A stretch of 64,000 bases of DNA, taken from Helianthus annuus (Eukaryota; Streptophyta; Magnoliopsida; Asterales; Asteraceae). Shown one piece after another: positions 1-10,467 of this stretch. Where the stretch lies: positions 156,892,799 to 156,956,798 of the forward strand of contig NC_035446.2 of the NCBI RefSeq assembly GCF_002127325.2, written 5' to 3'. Made by a program: the position numbers and the translations under genes. The first letter of the stretch is position 1. The number at the start of each line of letters is the position of its first letter. The notes below the pieces were generated by a model. That model ran no database searches. It was given only the letters and a program-made list of their open reading frames with translations, and had not been told where the DNA came from.

Positions 1-83
1 GACCTTGAGATGAGCTTGGCGAGACGTCGGTCTCTCTTTTCCTGACGGGAAAGGTTTTGGCGAGTTCTTGATGATGACGACAT
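1..83 (-). CDS. possible N-terminus of gag, partial
   Basis: An ATG at 83 (minus strand) opens a frame that stays open for 27 codons to the window edge. The encoded start is Ser- and Arg-rich (MSSSSRTRQNLSRQEK), which would suit the basic N-terminus of a Gypsy gag. A second overlapping frame is also open here, so frame choice is uncertain. The position, about 1.06 kb after the PBS, is reasonable for gag. Function is inferred only from its place in the element. Confidence 0.3.
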   Translation of the reverse strand, partial: MSSSSRTRQNLSRQEKRDRRLAKLISR

Positions 84-1146
84 GGTCTGCAATAGACATC
101 GCCATAGGGCTCAACGCAACGAATTCGAATCTCGCACGTCTTAGTTTACTAAAGCTTAGAATCACGTCGCATCTCACGTCACGTAACACATATAAACACA
201 TAAGCACATAATCATAGAGGCACATAAGCACAGAAGCAATTAGAGCACATAAGCAATTGAGCAAATAGAGCACTTAATTCCCTAAACACGTACGAAATTT
301 TATCACAGAGGCGGTCAGAAAACAGAAACCTATAGCCACATGTCGAGTGTCGTTCGTTTTGCATATCGGATAGCATCACATTGTATCGTCTAACTTAGTC
401 GTATAGCGTAGCATAGCACACTGGTTTCGTTTAGATCACATCAACAGGGATTTGAATCGAGATAGAATAGCAACAAAGGTGACGCAGATTGATAACAAAT
501 GGAGTAACCAACGAATCTTAAAACACGTAAACAGGTAAATCACATAAAAATCAACGAAGCAACACTCAAAATCGGAAAATGGATTGTCTGCGGCTACTAG
601 ACTTTGACTAACCATGGCAATTTAACTATTCACAGTTGACTTGTCGTCACTTTCGACTCTAGGGGACATGTTTCTGCCTCGATTCTTGGGCATTATGCAT
701 GCGCATTCTAGGCCATACTCGTGAGTTCAGGTCGTTGGAGTCCGTCAATTGCCTTGGCGAGATGAAATAAAGTCGGAATAACTGCCAAGGTTAGGGTTTC
801 ACCCCTAGCTCAGCAATTTCTTCCTTGTTTTAAGAAAATTTTAGAGGAAAATTTTCATCAAATTACGGGTTTCAGCCCTGATTTGGTATAATTCTCCCCC
901 GTTTGTTGATAGAAAATTGCACAAAATAATTGGCAAAAATTTGTAATTTAGGCAGGAATTCGCGGGTTTCACTCCTAATCCCGTCCAAACTACAAAATTT
1001 GGCTCGAAGTTCGGATGTAATGATAGAATAGAAGGAAACAACATAAAATAAGCACATAAACTTGGTCTCTTGGTTCCTAACTATAGTCTAGGTCTCTAAG
1101 ACAGCGATCCGGACTAGATCGTGTCTAACCTAATTCCCTATAGTTA

Positions 1147-1160
1147 TGGCTCTGATACCA
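1147..1160 (-). other. primer binding site (tRNA-iMet type)
   Basis: On the minus strand the sequence TGGTATCAGAGCCA lies 3 bases past the LTR end. It is complementary to the 3' end of plant initiator tRNA-Met, the usual primer of many Copia and chromovirus elements. It fixes the element as minus-strand and the LTR at 1164-3986 as its 5' LTR. Confidence 0.9.
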
Positions 1161-2099
1161 ATCTGTCACACCCCAACCGATGGCGGAATCATCGGGGCGC
1201 GGCACTGAGCGAAACAGATTGTTCAGAAGTTTCCACAACAACTATCATACAATTCAGTTATATAACACGTCCCATACCGTGTCCCAAATAATAACAAGTT
1301 ATCATAGAAATCAACTAAACAATATGGGAACTGTTCCGACAACTCAAATTCTTAATTATTACAGACCGAATTAAATATTGTCTTAAGACTTCTAGACGAC
1401 TAACTGTAAATCTTACTGACTACAGGTGCCAGTACAAGATCTACAGATAATTATGGCCCTGGAACAAGTATGTGGACACTGTCCTAAGGTCACAGGCTCC
1501 TAGAAGCTTATTATTGCCTCGCTTCCCTAGCACGCTAGTAGCTTAAACACCTGTCACATACGTTAAAATAAAAGTCAATACATATAATGTAAAGGTGAGT
1601 ACACAAGTTTGATATAGCATATAAAGTTCGAGAAGTTTACGCATAACCAAGCACGTACACAAGGGCAAACGATGCATGTAAATTATCAACATGGGACCAT
1701 CGATACCAATGACTTCAAGTTGACTTTCCGAGACAGTTCGCAATACATGATTACCACCGTAATCCATGCAAGTAATTGTCCTTAGCAACCCCCGTGTGAA
1801 CGGGTGCTGAGTCCAAACTATAGTACTATGTTGCTAAAGCAGGTAGATAGCACTCCACGTGTAAACATAATAAACAGCAATCATTTAGACAAGTAATACA
1901 TGCAAGTAGGTTAGCGTTCAAATAGTTTGTGTTGTTTGTGAATTTGATAGGTTACGTATGTAACACCCAAAAGTGCCGAAAGCAAAAAGGGGTCGAGTAT
2001 ACTCACAGTGGTTGATCGTGGATTGAAAGGAGCACTGAGAATAGGTTAGCCTGAATAGTTCGATAACACAACGATGAGTAACGCGGAAAACGTAAACAA

Positions 2100-2640
2100 T
2101 GTACTTGGATCGAGTAGGCCATTCGATCGGACAGCAGTTCGATCGAGTGGGCTGTTCGATTGGTTTGAAAGTCCGTTCGAACATCCATTCGATCGGCTGG
2201 CTGGCTCGATCGGCTGGTTCTTTCAAGTGGATTGTTTCTTCCTTTGATGTGAAGGATGTGTTTGTGTATGATGGTTTGTACTACCTTTCAAGTTGGCCAA
2301 TCGAACAGCTGTTCGATCGGTTAGCCCAACCGATCGGCTGGCACTTCATTGTTTTCAAATATGTCACTCGATCGGTTGGCATGCTCGATCGGGTGACATT
2401 CCGATGTTTCGAAAAGTCTAAGTGTTTTGAAGTGTAGTATCTCATGATTCGAGTAGTAATGATCACAATCGAGTGGCTCGATCGATCGAATAGAACTCTG
2501 TCAATATTACACTTCATGAGTTTGTGGGACTAAGTGCTAGTCGATCGGTTAGCCTAGTCGATCGGCTGGCATAGTCGTTCGGTTGGGCTGTTCGATCGAA
2601 CAGCCTAGCCGTTCGGCCAGCTTCTCGATTCGGTTAACCT
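2100..2640. repeat. CGATCG-motif cluster 1 within LTR
   Basis: Many irregularly spaced variants of a roughly 16-20 bp unit such as TTCGATCGGCTGGC occur in both orientations. The core CGATCG is palindromic. The unit is not strictly tandem; spacers vary. Downstream of the TATA box, so in transcribed LTR. Confidence 0.75.
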
Positions 2641-3280
2641 ATCACTTAACACTTGGTTATTCCCGTTGATTGTTGATGTTTTAGAGATATTTTGACTACG
2701 AGTTGAACCACAAAGCTGAAGTCCCTACTTAGTCTACTGACTCGAGCAGGAATCACCCAAGCTCGGCCAGAGGCGGTTTGGAACTTAAGTTTAACGTTCT
2801 ACCCGAAATCGGTATATCTCTCGGTAAAACCCGAATCTTGAACCATGTGTTTGTTTAGAATGGTTTGTAAATCGGTTCAAGTCTCGTTTTCACCTTTTTG
2901 AGTGTAAAAGAGTTGAAAGATAGATGAAAACCCATCTTCCAATCCTTTTCCACCGTGAAATGTTAAGATCTTTGGAAGATTTTAGGTTATTTATGTGGAA
3001 ATCGGTTAGATCTAAGTTATTCATGGTGGAATGATGCCAAAACTTAGTGTTCTTGAAGAACACATGATGACATCACCCAAGAACACCTAGATCTTGGTGA
3101 TCTCATGGATGAAATCCAAGTTTTGAAAGATAGAAAGATGTAGAATCGATTAATGAACAAAAACGTACAAGGATTAGAGCGAAATACTTACCGGTTTGAG
3201 AGAAATCTGAGATTTAGTGAGAAGAAGAGGCTGGTCGGTCAGAGCTTTTCCAAAAGTGGAAAGTTTGACAAGGACAGCCC

Positions 3281-3288
3281 TATTTATA
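3281..3288 (-). promoter_or_regulatory. TATA box of the long Gypsy LTR
   Basis: On the minus strand TATAAATA in the context CCTATAAATAGGGC lies about 700 bp inside the LTR, just downstream of a CGATCG-rich block. It is the best core promoter candidate for the element. Confidence 0.6.
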
Positions 3289-3309
3289 GGCTTCCAAAAG
3301 AGGAAAGGG

Positions 3310-3455
3310 TCAGCTGATCGAACAGCATCCCTGATCGAGCAGCTGCCCGATCGAACAGCCTGTTCGATCGGCTAGCCTGTTCGATCAGGTTGCCCTGTTC
3401 GATCGGCTAGCCTGTTCGATCAGGTTGCCCTGTTCGATCGGCTTGCCTGGTTTTG
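3310..3455. repeat. CGATCG-motif cluster 2, tandem, upstream of TATA
   Basis: From about 3355 the units are regular: TTCGATCGGCTAGCCTG alternates with TTCGATCAGGTTGCCCTG. They sit 30-170 bp upstream of the TATA box (reading minus), where U3 enhancer repeats would be expected. Confidence 0.8.
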
Positions 3456-3986
3456 AGAGTTTCGCGACGATTTTTGATATTTCGACTTCGATGAACGATG
3501 ATTTGAGGATGATAGAATTCCTAATCAAATTACTTTTAGTCCCAACTACTATATCTAACATACAAGCATCCTTACAACCATTTCGGGTTCGATATCCATT
3601 GAGTTTGATTCACCTTTGAGTCTTGATTGATTTGATTGATTCACCACACACTTTAACATAAAAGTAAACATGCACAAGTAACACATAAGGCACACACACA
3701 CGTATAAAAGTACTAAAATCCCCACACTTGAGTTTGATGATTGATTTGATTAGCTTTGATTATTGATTGACTAGCTTTATTGCATTGTTACTTCCTATCA
3801 TTCACAGTCGGTCGTTGATTCACAGTTCGATTATCGGCCGATTAGTTTGATTATACAACACTTACTCCAAATAATATGAAAATCAAAATGAAACTAAAAT
3901 GAAATTAATCTTTATTAATCTTTAATTCCAATAACAGTCAACACTTGACTTTGACTTTGACTTTTGGGAAAACACGGGGTGTTACA

Positions 3987-4774
3987 GAACCACTGTATTT
4001 CCCAACGTTGAATGGGAACTTTGTCGTGGTGACATGGGCGTTGGCAATCCGCGTGCCGAACTTGGAATTTTCGGCCGCTGCCTTTGGCCTGTATGGCTCG
4101 TTCGCAGGGCGCTTTGCCGCCCTGAGGTATGTGTTGCGGGGGTGACTGGGAGGAACATAGTTGCGTCCTCCCGGTCTGCTGCTGGTGTCATGTGAATCCC
4201 CGCGGTAGGTACAGTCGTCAGGGTCGGTATGACCGTACCCTTCGGTGTATGGTTGTGGGCCCAATCGGCTTTGAATGCCTGGGCCGCGCCGGGAGGTTGA
4301 TCGCCTCCTGTCCTCGCCATGGGGGCCAAGGCGGGTGTGCACCGGTCCTCTGGTGTGGGACCCGTATGAGGAATCGTCCTCGTTGAGGGTGTGGACCGAA
4401 CAGTAAGACGATCCGCGGTCTTCACGTCGGCTTCTTGAAGCCGGGCGTGAATGTATCCTGCCGTTGTATTGTAGAATACGCTCAGCAGGGGTGTGCGGTG
4501 CTGGGGTAGGCCCAGCTCGTATATTCGCTTCAGTACAAGCGCGGTTGTATGCTGCTGTCAGCAGGGCTGCCTGCTGCTCGTACCAGGTATGAATGGTCAT
4601 GCCTGGTGGGATCACAGATGCGAACTGTGATAAGTCATGTCCAAACATAAAGGATGGACTCCTTTGTGTGGACGTACCGATGTGTCCGGGTTGGGAGGTC
4701 GAGGCATTGACCCCTACCGGAGGTGGGAATGGAGGATTTTGGTTATCCGCAGTGTTGTTTTGGTGATCAGTCAT
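3987..4774 (-). pseudogene. Tat Gypsy gag, N-terminal fragment truncated by insertion
   Basis: The frame opens with an ATG at 4774 and encodes about 260 residues nearly identical to residues 1-263 of the gag-pol protein at 33843. This is the Pro/Ser/Arg-rich N-terminal arm, before the conserved gag core. The true homology ends at 3987; the last codons of the open frame (3938-3986) are LTR sequence of the inserted element, so the printed C-terminus is artificial. Without the gag core, zinc knuckle and pol it cannot act alone. Confidence 0.88.
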
Positions 4775-4820
4775 GATCGTGAGAGAGGGAAAAGGATGGT
4801 TTAGAAAATGCTAAGAGTAG

Positions 4821-4833
4821 CGGTGGGCGCCAA
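4821..4833 (-). other. primer binding site of truncated Tat copy
   Basis: On the minus strand TTGGCGCCCACCG follows the LTR directly, the same as at 33784 in the complete copy. TGGCGCC-type primer sites are common in the Tat/Athila group. Confidence 0.7.
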
Positions 4834-5786
4834 TGATGAAACAATGGTTAACCGGGCAGGGTTAACACACTGGTCTCGTCAAGAAGGGTTAATCCCTTCC
4901 TCTCGAGGATCGCTGGCTGGATCACCGGTGGTTGATCTCCTGCACAAGGAAACAAGCCGTGACTCGTAACAAGGAGGATGGGGTGGGGGGTGCTCCTTGT
5001 TACCACTCTCCGGCGTGAGAATCAGTAGTTTGCTTGGGAAGCAAAGTAAGATAGTAGTAGTAGTGAGAGAGTTGTGAAGAGATACCTCAAACCTGGTTTG
5101 GGGTTGGTATTTATAGCCGAGGAGTGAAGGAGGATGATGATGGATGGACTGACGACGTGCTGCACCTTTGCAGGTGTGTCAGGCTTGTCGGTTGTGGAGG
5201 TTACGCCACGTCAGTCCATTGCTTACATAGCTCTGACAGGTAACTGCCATTGGTGCCACTTGCACTGTGGTGTCAGTCCCACTTGTTGAGTGCATAGGAT
5301 GCGGTGCAAGCCGCATCGCTACGTGCGGTAACATCTGAAGTTACCGCGTCTCCTACTTGTGATCAAGGAATACGCGAGATGCGGTGCTAGCCGCATCGTC
5401 GTCCGCGGAGACTATTTGCCTGCATCCCTTGTCGTGACGAAAATGCCCATATGGTGCGGTGTCAGCCGCACCGTTACGTTCATCTTCTTCTATGCCTAAG
5501 GTAAGGCTTTCTTGTATTGATAGAAGTGTTCACTGGATGCGGTGCGATGCCGCATCGCTGTGAATACTTCCGTTTTCGTACACCAGATGTGATGCTATGT
5601 CGCATCACTCTACCGTTCTCATGTTCCATGCAAGTCCTCCTTCGTTACTAGGTAGATTGGATTCAACCCTTGTGCCGACGCGTTCTCGCATGGGCACAAG
5701 TAGGTTGTTAGCTAGTGGGGGTTTTGATAAGGGTAATGGTCACTCGCGGTCGATGCTGACGCGAGATCTGGGACCATACCCATTCA
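4834..5786 (-). repeat. 5' LTR of truncated Tat Gypsy copy, 953 bp
   Basis: It has exactly the same length as the two LTRs of the complete element (32831-33783 and 45146-46098), with TG...CA ends, but more substitutions than those two show between each other. A TATA box (TATAAATA, minus) lies at 5108-5115. The GC-rich palindromes seen in the other copies are present with variant stems. Confidence 0.92.
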
Positions 5787-5791
5787 GTACC

Positions 5792-7384
5792 GACACTTTT
5801 TCATAACCTTGCACATATGACAATACTCGACGACTATGGTTTATATACACATATATGTATATGTGAGCATATATAGACATGCATATATCATGTATGATGT
5901 ATGTTTGTGAGGTACGGGGAACGCAACCGGAACGCAATCGGAGTAATATTATGATACAGCTAGATATTTTTTATTTAGTAAGATATTTTCATGTCTTGAT
6001 TTAACCATTAAACTAAAATAAAGTTTTCTACGTTTAAAAAAAATGTGGGTGCCAAAATACTCAATTTTTAAGTTTTAGAAAAGGAGCAAATGCAATCTAA
6101 TCAAGCCTAGTTTCAACAAACTTAATGCTTTTTTTTTAAAGATAATATAGTGAAATTATTTTGCAATAAATAAAATTGTTTTTTTAAGGTGAAAATAATA
6201 AATATTGAGCATGCATCAGTCAATTTATATTGTACTCTACTGATAAAAGGAAATAGGAGTTCAAAATAGATTTTTGAACATCCAAAAGTTCATTGATAAA
6301 AATTGAAAAGAAAAAAAAATTACTATTGTGCCGACATTTATCAATTAATAGATATATACAATATAATGGTTGCATTCTCCTGTTTTTTTATTCATTATTG
6401 CAGTCGATGGCCCCTCACATGTTACATGTTTTTTGAAGACATGCAGAAAAGAATATAAAACTTTTGTACGTACCTTCAACTCTTCAAGTAAGAATATAAC
6501 TAGTAATATCAGATGCATCAAAATTAACATATGGTAAATTATTACATAATATTAAATTATTAGAAAAAATAAAGATAGTTGATCTAAATCTTTATTTTTT
6601 ATCAACGATCCATATTCTTTTTGAAATTTATGTTTCATACATACACGCACATAAATTATATACATAAAAAATCACTAATATTTAGTTTTGTATCGTTTAC
6701 CTACACATGCATAGATAATATACTCTACAGATGTGTAGGTAATACACATGAACAATCAAAAACTAGTTAATTTGTTTGTATTTATTTTTTTATTTTCTCG
6801 AGAGACAAGTGAACGTTTATATCATATTCTTTTACTTGTATATATTTCAAGAATAGAAAACTAAATTATTCATTTTGTTTATAGAGTTTTCACACAACAT
6901 ATAGGGTTTTCCAATAGATCCCAGCTCCACACACATGTGTGCACTTATGTAAATTTGTATATGAGACCAATAGAAGTATCTAGCTTGCTAGTAAGCAAAC
7001 CTAAATGCATCAATTGTTAATCGAGTTCCAACTAAGTACGTCACTCTCTGCCGTCTCACCAAAAAACGAGAGACCTCTCTATTGTTTTAGAAGCCTCGCT
7101 TTAGGTACGCAATCCCTTTTTACGGATTAGTGTTTTGGTTGAGTGTGGCAATGATATTTGGTTTCAATTATTTAGTTTGTGTATTTAGAACGTTATATGC
7201 TTGAATTTGTGGAAGTTCTTGCACGATTCATTGAATTTGTTAGTTCCAAACCCTGTTTTGGGCATGGGTGAGGTGAGCGACGGCCCAAGGCCTAAATTCC
7301 TGGGAGGGCCGAAATTTATATTTTTAAATTTCAATGTAATTAAGAAATTGATTCTCTGCCATTTAATTTTTATATAAAAATGTA
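5792..7384. other. AT-rich spacer, no gene seen
   Basis: It contains TA-rich simple sequence (about 5825-5900), poly-A/T runs and scattered short repeats. A GC-richer patch near 7263-7310 (GAGGTGAGCGACGGCCC) resembles debris of a DNA transposon, but I could not define its ends. No ORF with recognisable protein similarity. Confidence 0.5.
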
Positions 7385-7880
7385 TTTAGGGAGCATGCAG
7401 TGCATTGTAGAGAGCCCCTGGGTTTCAAGTACCGACATGATTTGTTTAGGGATGTCTTCTTTGACATACTCAGGCGCGTTGGGATTTCTGTTAAGAAAGA
7501 GGCACCGGTGAATTTCTTAACTGACCCATTAGAAGCAAGATCTACCCTCAGATCAGCCGACATTTTGATCTTTGGATGGACATGTGGAAAACACGCTTGT
7601 GTGGATCTAACAGCGGTTAACCCCCTTGTGGACTTGGGGTAGTGCTTTCACGGTGGGTTAGGCTGCTTTAAAAGCTTATTCGGGCAAAGTGACCAAACAC
7701 GAGAAAACTTTCCTTGACAACCAACACATGTTTATCCCTTTTGCGTTTGACACTTTTTGTTTCCTTACACCAGAGACTGTGGACCTGCTTAGTTCGAGTC
7801 TAAAGGGTCATGCATACTAATGTTATGACCTGAGATCTATGAAAGTAGTTTTTAAAAGACTTGGTTTTGCTATAAAAAAA
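7385..7880 (+). pseudogene. remnant of a plant RT-associated protein tail
   Basis: An 80-codon frame from 7400 contains the motifs EAPVNFLTDP, LIFGW, GKHACVDLT and NPLVDLG. After a frameshift near 7640 the similarity continues with KHEKTF, NQHMFIPFAFDTF and VVFKRLGFAI, interrupted by a stop. From memory these motifs belong to a plant family usually annotated as (LINE-like) reverse-transcriptase-domain proteins and sometimes mislabelled auxilin-like. The start is missing and at least one frameshift and one stop are present. A second fragment of the same family, covering the extreme C-terminus, lies at 22125-22304 on the same strand. Confidence 0.6.
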
Positions 7881-8109
7881 GACAGCGACGCAACTTTTTG
7901 TCCATTTACTATCTATTTCGATTTAATTTCGATAACTAAATAGTAACCATATGTTTTAGCTTTAAAAAAATTAGCATACGAAATTAGTATTTGATTTAAT
8001 TTTGTCATATACTTTGTTTAAATTGACTAATATTTAATATATTTTTATTATATAAAATCTAACCGTAAATAATTTATTTTATTTACTTTACATACGTACA
8101 TATATTGTT

Positions 8110-8255
8110 GGGTGATACTATACACACCCCCCCTAATTCCTAATTACACCCCCCCCCTATAAAAATATCACATCCATCAATCATTTGGTTTTTGTTTTTA
8201 GTCTTTCTTTGTCTTTTTGTTGTCTTTTTTATTTTATTTTATTGTCTTTTTTATA

Positions 8256-8256
<1 letters not shown>
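8110..8256 (+). repeat. left terminal inverted repeat of the OTU-carrying MULE
   Basis: Pairs with 10300-10459. Shared landmarks in order are CTAATTCC, a run of C, TATCACATCCATCAATCATTT (imperfect) and GTTTTTGTTTTTAG. The inner part grades into TTA microsatellite. Confidence 0.75.
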
Positions 8257-8286
<30 letters not shown>

Positions 8287-8343
8287 TACTATTAGTAATG
8301 AATTATTATTATTATTATTATTATTATTTACTATTAGTAATGA

Positions 8344-8379
<36 letters not shown>

Positions 8380-8436
8380 TACTATTAGTAATGAATTATT
8401 ATTATTATTATTATTATTATTTACTATTAGTAATGA

Positions 8437-8487
<51 letters not shown>
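8257..8487 (+). repeat. compound TTA microsatellite with an 18-bp interruption repeated four times
   Basis: (TTA)n is interrupted four times by the near-identical segment TTACTATTAGTAATGAA, so the array is also a higher-order repeat. The predicted Leu- or Tyr-rich ORFs here are translation artefacts of the repeat. Confidence 0.9.
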
Positions 8488-8489
<2 letters not shown>

Positions 8490-9233
8490 AATTGATAAAA
8501 AGAAACGTGGTTTCAAATTATTACTTCTTTTTACCTTTTTCTATATTAAATTCAAACATGGTCATTTTTTTTACCTTTCAACATGGTCACATTGATAAAA
8601 GGAGGTTCTCATGAAGATTTGGAGAGTTATTTAGAAGCAGTGAATCAACTGAAAAAAATTGTTCGGATTTTCAACAGATCAGGTATAGTTTTTAATTCCC
8701 ATGTTTCAAGTTTCAACTTAGTTATATAATCAAGCTAGGCTAAGAGTCTTGTTTTAGTTTAAATGAGTTTGTTTGGATAATAAAGTATTAACTTTGACTT
8801 TTGGGTATATTAATCCTTGTAATGGGTATATTTATCACACCACTTATTTTATTGATATTTTTCGTCCATAATGTAACGAACTTGTGTGATGGATGGGTTA
8901 TTTTTTAATGGCAAAGTAAGTATATTTAAATAATATAAGTTTAATAGTACGGAAGGAATCATGTAAGTGGTGCACATGGAAACCTCCGAAAATATTTGTA
9001 AATTGAGAATGAGCACTAGAAACATGTTGTATTTAAAAAAAAATGCAGTTCCAATTTTATAAGTTATGGATGATCCTACCCAAACCATTTGCAAAAATAA
9101 AGATTTTTTTAAGTGTAACTCAAAATACCTACCAGTTGTATCTTATTCTTTTTGTCCCAGCATCAATGACCGCAACAAAAACACTTTTTCTTTTACAAAA
9201 TGAACATTATAACTAATATTAGTTCACTTTTAG

Positions 9234-9551
9234 GTGTTCAAGTCTCGTGAAGAGTTGATGGAATGGGTTAGAAACACCGGACGTAGTCTTGGTTACGCTA
9301 TTGTGACTAAAAGATCGAAAGCTAAAAATGGCTACGTGTCTAAAGTTGTACTTATGTGTGATCGTGGTGGTGTGTATAAATCAGATAAAGATTCAAGTAG
9401 AGAGACCGGCACTAGAAAGATAAATTGCCCATTTGAAATGGTAGCGAAATTTTCAAAAAAGAATGGTTCTTGGACGTTAAAAGTAAAACCTGGTGAGCAT
9501 AATCATCCACCCGGAGAATATATGGAGGGACACGCATACATAACGTGTTAG
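9234..9551 (+). pseudogene. FAR1/FRS-type DNA-binding segment (exon-like), premature end
   Basis: The frame has no ATG. It begins right after CTTTTAG, a good splice acceptor, so 9234 is best read as an exon start. The product has VFKSREELMEW, GYAIVTKRSK, KINCPFEMVAKF and EHNHPP motifs. This is the FAR1/WRKY-GCM1-like zinc-binding region that precedes the transposase in MULE-derived FAR1-related proteins: Cys at about residues 43 and 62 and the terminal HNH supply the ligands. It stops at TAG 9549-9551, a few codons after HNHPPGEYMEGHAY. In intact relatives a MULE transposase would follow; here the OTU domain follows in another frame. Confidence 0.7.
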
Positions 9552-10087
9552 GTGATGGAAATTGTGGGTTTCGGGCGACAGCTTCTGCTCTCGGGTACGG
9601 TGAAGATGAATGGTTATTTATCCGGAGATCACTGATGGAAGAGCTACTCGAGTTTAGAAATAAGTACACTAAGGCTTTCTTAGGCTCATTCAAAGATGTG
9701 TTCACGTCCTTGGCTTGGTCAGGATCGGGGTTTGCACCTGAAAAACACTGGATGATTATGCCAGAGGCAGGATTCTTGATTGCGAACAATTTTAATGTGA
9801 TCGTTCATTTTTTATCTCAAGAAAAAAGAAACAGTTCTACTTGTTTTTCGCTTTGGAGAGGCCCTCACGAGTTCCCAGAAAAAAAAATTACAATTGCACA
9901 CGTGAATGGTAACCATTTTATAATGGTAGAATTGCAAGGAGAGTATCCAATTGCCAGCACAAACAACCTATGGAAATTAATGAGAGAAAATGATGCAGCT
10001 GGCTGGGAGAATATATTTGAATCACGTCAAAATATGTATAAGTCTTGGATAGCACAACCTGCTACATTTGGGGGAAGTATAGATTAA
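9545..10087 (+). pseudogene. OTU-like cysteine protease domain
   Basis: A 180-codon frame encodes an almost complete OTU (ovarian tumour) domain, a deubiquitinase-type cysteine protease fold. The N-terminal catalytic loop GDGNCGFRA has Asp4 and Cys7; the C-terminal catalytic His124 lies in HVNGNHFIMVEL. All three expected active-site residues are therefore visible. The frame begins on GTG, not ATG, and overlaps the end of the FAR1-like frame by 7 bases in a different phase, so there is no obvious independent start. Domain order FAR1, transposase, OTU is known from plant MULE proteins; here the transposase is deleted. It could be expressed only through an unseen splice or as a truncated product. 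Confidence 0.75.
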
Positions 10088-10225
10088 ACCTCGGTATGTA
10101 AATTATTAAATGATAATAATTTTGTAAAAAAGTACTTATTTTTATATAGCTTTTGTTACAGCTATAAATATAATTTGATAAATTATAACAATAAAAACTA
10201 ATAATAAATACTATATCATAAAAAC

Positions 10226-10266
<41 letters not shown>
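10226..10266 (+). repeat. AAT microsatellite
   Basis: About 13 AAT units inside the right arm of the MULE, mirroring the TTA array of the left arm. Confidence 0.9.
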
Positions 10267-10267
<1 letters not shown>

Positions 10268-10299
10268 TAGTTAATAAACAAATACAAACAAATAAATAA

Positions 10300-10459
10300 T
10301 AATAACTAGTTAATAAACAAATACAAACAAATAAATGAATAAAAAAAGACAACAAAAAGACAAAACAGGCTAAAAACAAAAACTAAATGATTGATGAATG
10401 TGATGTTTTTAATAGGGGGGGTGTAATCAGGAATTAGGAGGGTGGGAATAGAATGAGCC
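10300..10459 (-). repeat. right terminal inverted repeat of the OTU-carrying MULE
   Basis: Inverted partner of 8110-8256. It also contains a short local duplication (ACTAGTTAATAAACAAATAC at 10266 and 10306). The inner side grades into AAT microsatellite, mirroring the TTA repeat of the left arm. Confidence 0.75.
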
Positions 10460-10467
10460 ATATTGTT

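Larger units (their letters stand above)
1..1163 (-). mobile_element. 5' internal region of a Gypsy-type LTR retrotransposon (leader, start of gag), cut by window edge
   Basis: This stretch follows the LTR at 1164-3986 when read on the minus strand. It opens with a primer binding site and then about 1 kb of leader without a long ORF. A possible gag start lies at position 83. The remaining coding region and the second LTR must lie left of the window. The PBS and the very long LTR suggest a chromovirus (Tekay/Del-like) lineage, which is an inference because no polymerase domain is visible here. Confidence 0.7.
1164..3986 (-). repeat. 5' LTR of the minus-strand Gypsy element, 2823 bp
   Basis: The repeat begins TGTAACACCCC on the minus strand (at 3986) and ends GGGGTGTGACA (at 1164), an imperfect terminal inverted repeat with TG...CA ends. 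It is followed directly by the PBS. At 3987 the sequence changes abruptly into the gag gene of another Gypsy family. A TATA box sits at 3281-3288, so U3 is about 700 bp and most of the LTR would be transcribed. Two blocks dense in CGATCG-containing motifs occur at 2100-2640 and 3310-3455. The expected partner LTR is outside the window. Confidence 0.88.
3987..5786 (-). mobile_element. Tat-type Gypsy retrotransposon, 5' fragment (LTR, leader, part of gag)
   Basis: Read on the minus strand this matches 32831 to about 34630 of the complete Tat-type Gypsy element in the same window: LTR, PBS, leader and the first quarter of gag. It stops abruptly at 3987, where the 2.8 kb-LTR Gypsy element is inserted. 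The rest should resume left of the window. The outer 5-bp duplication at 5787-5791 would be GTACC, but its partner is not visible. Confidence 0.9.
8110..10459 (+). mobile_element. Mutator-like (MULE-type) element carrying a FAR1/OTU cassette
   Basis: The ends form long terminal inverted repeats: about 8122-8256 matches the reverse complement of about 10300-10447, including a C-run segment, ATCACATCCATCAATCATTT and a T-rich tract. The outermost 12-16 bases are only loosely matched. ATATTGTT is duplicated at 8102-8109 and 10460-10467, giving an 8-bp perfect target duplication (9 bp with one mismatch). Long TIRs plus the FAR1-like/OTU coding capacity fit a MULE; an 8-bp duplication alone would also fit hAT. 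The MULE transposase core is missing, so the copy is non-autonomous. Confidence 0.75.

Noticed and set aside
8192..8614. ORFs rich in Leu or Tyr
   Set aside because: They are three-frame readings of the TTA microsatellite and carry no other protein signal.
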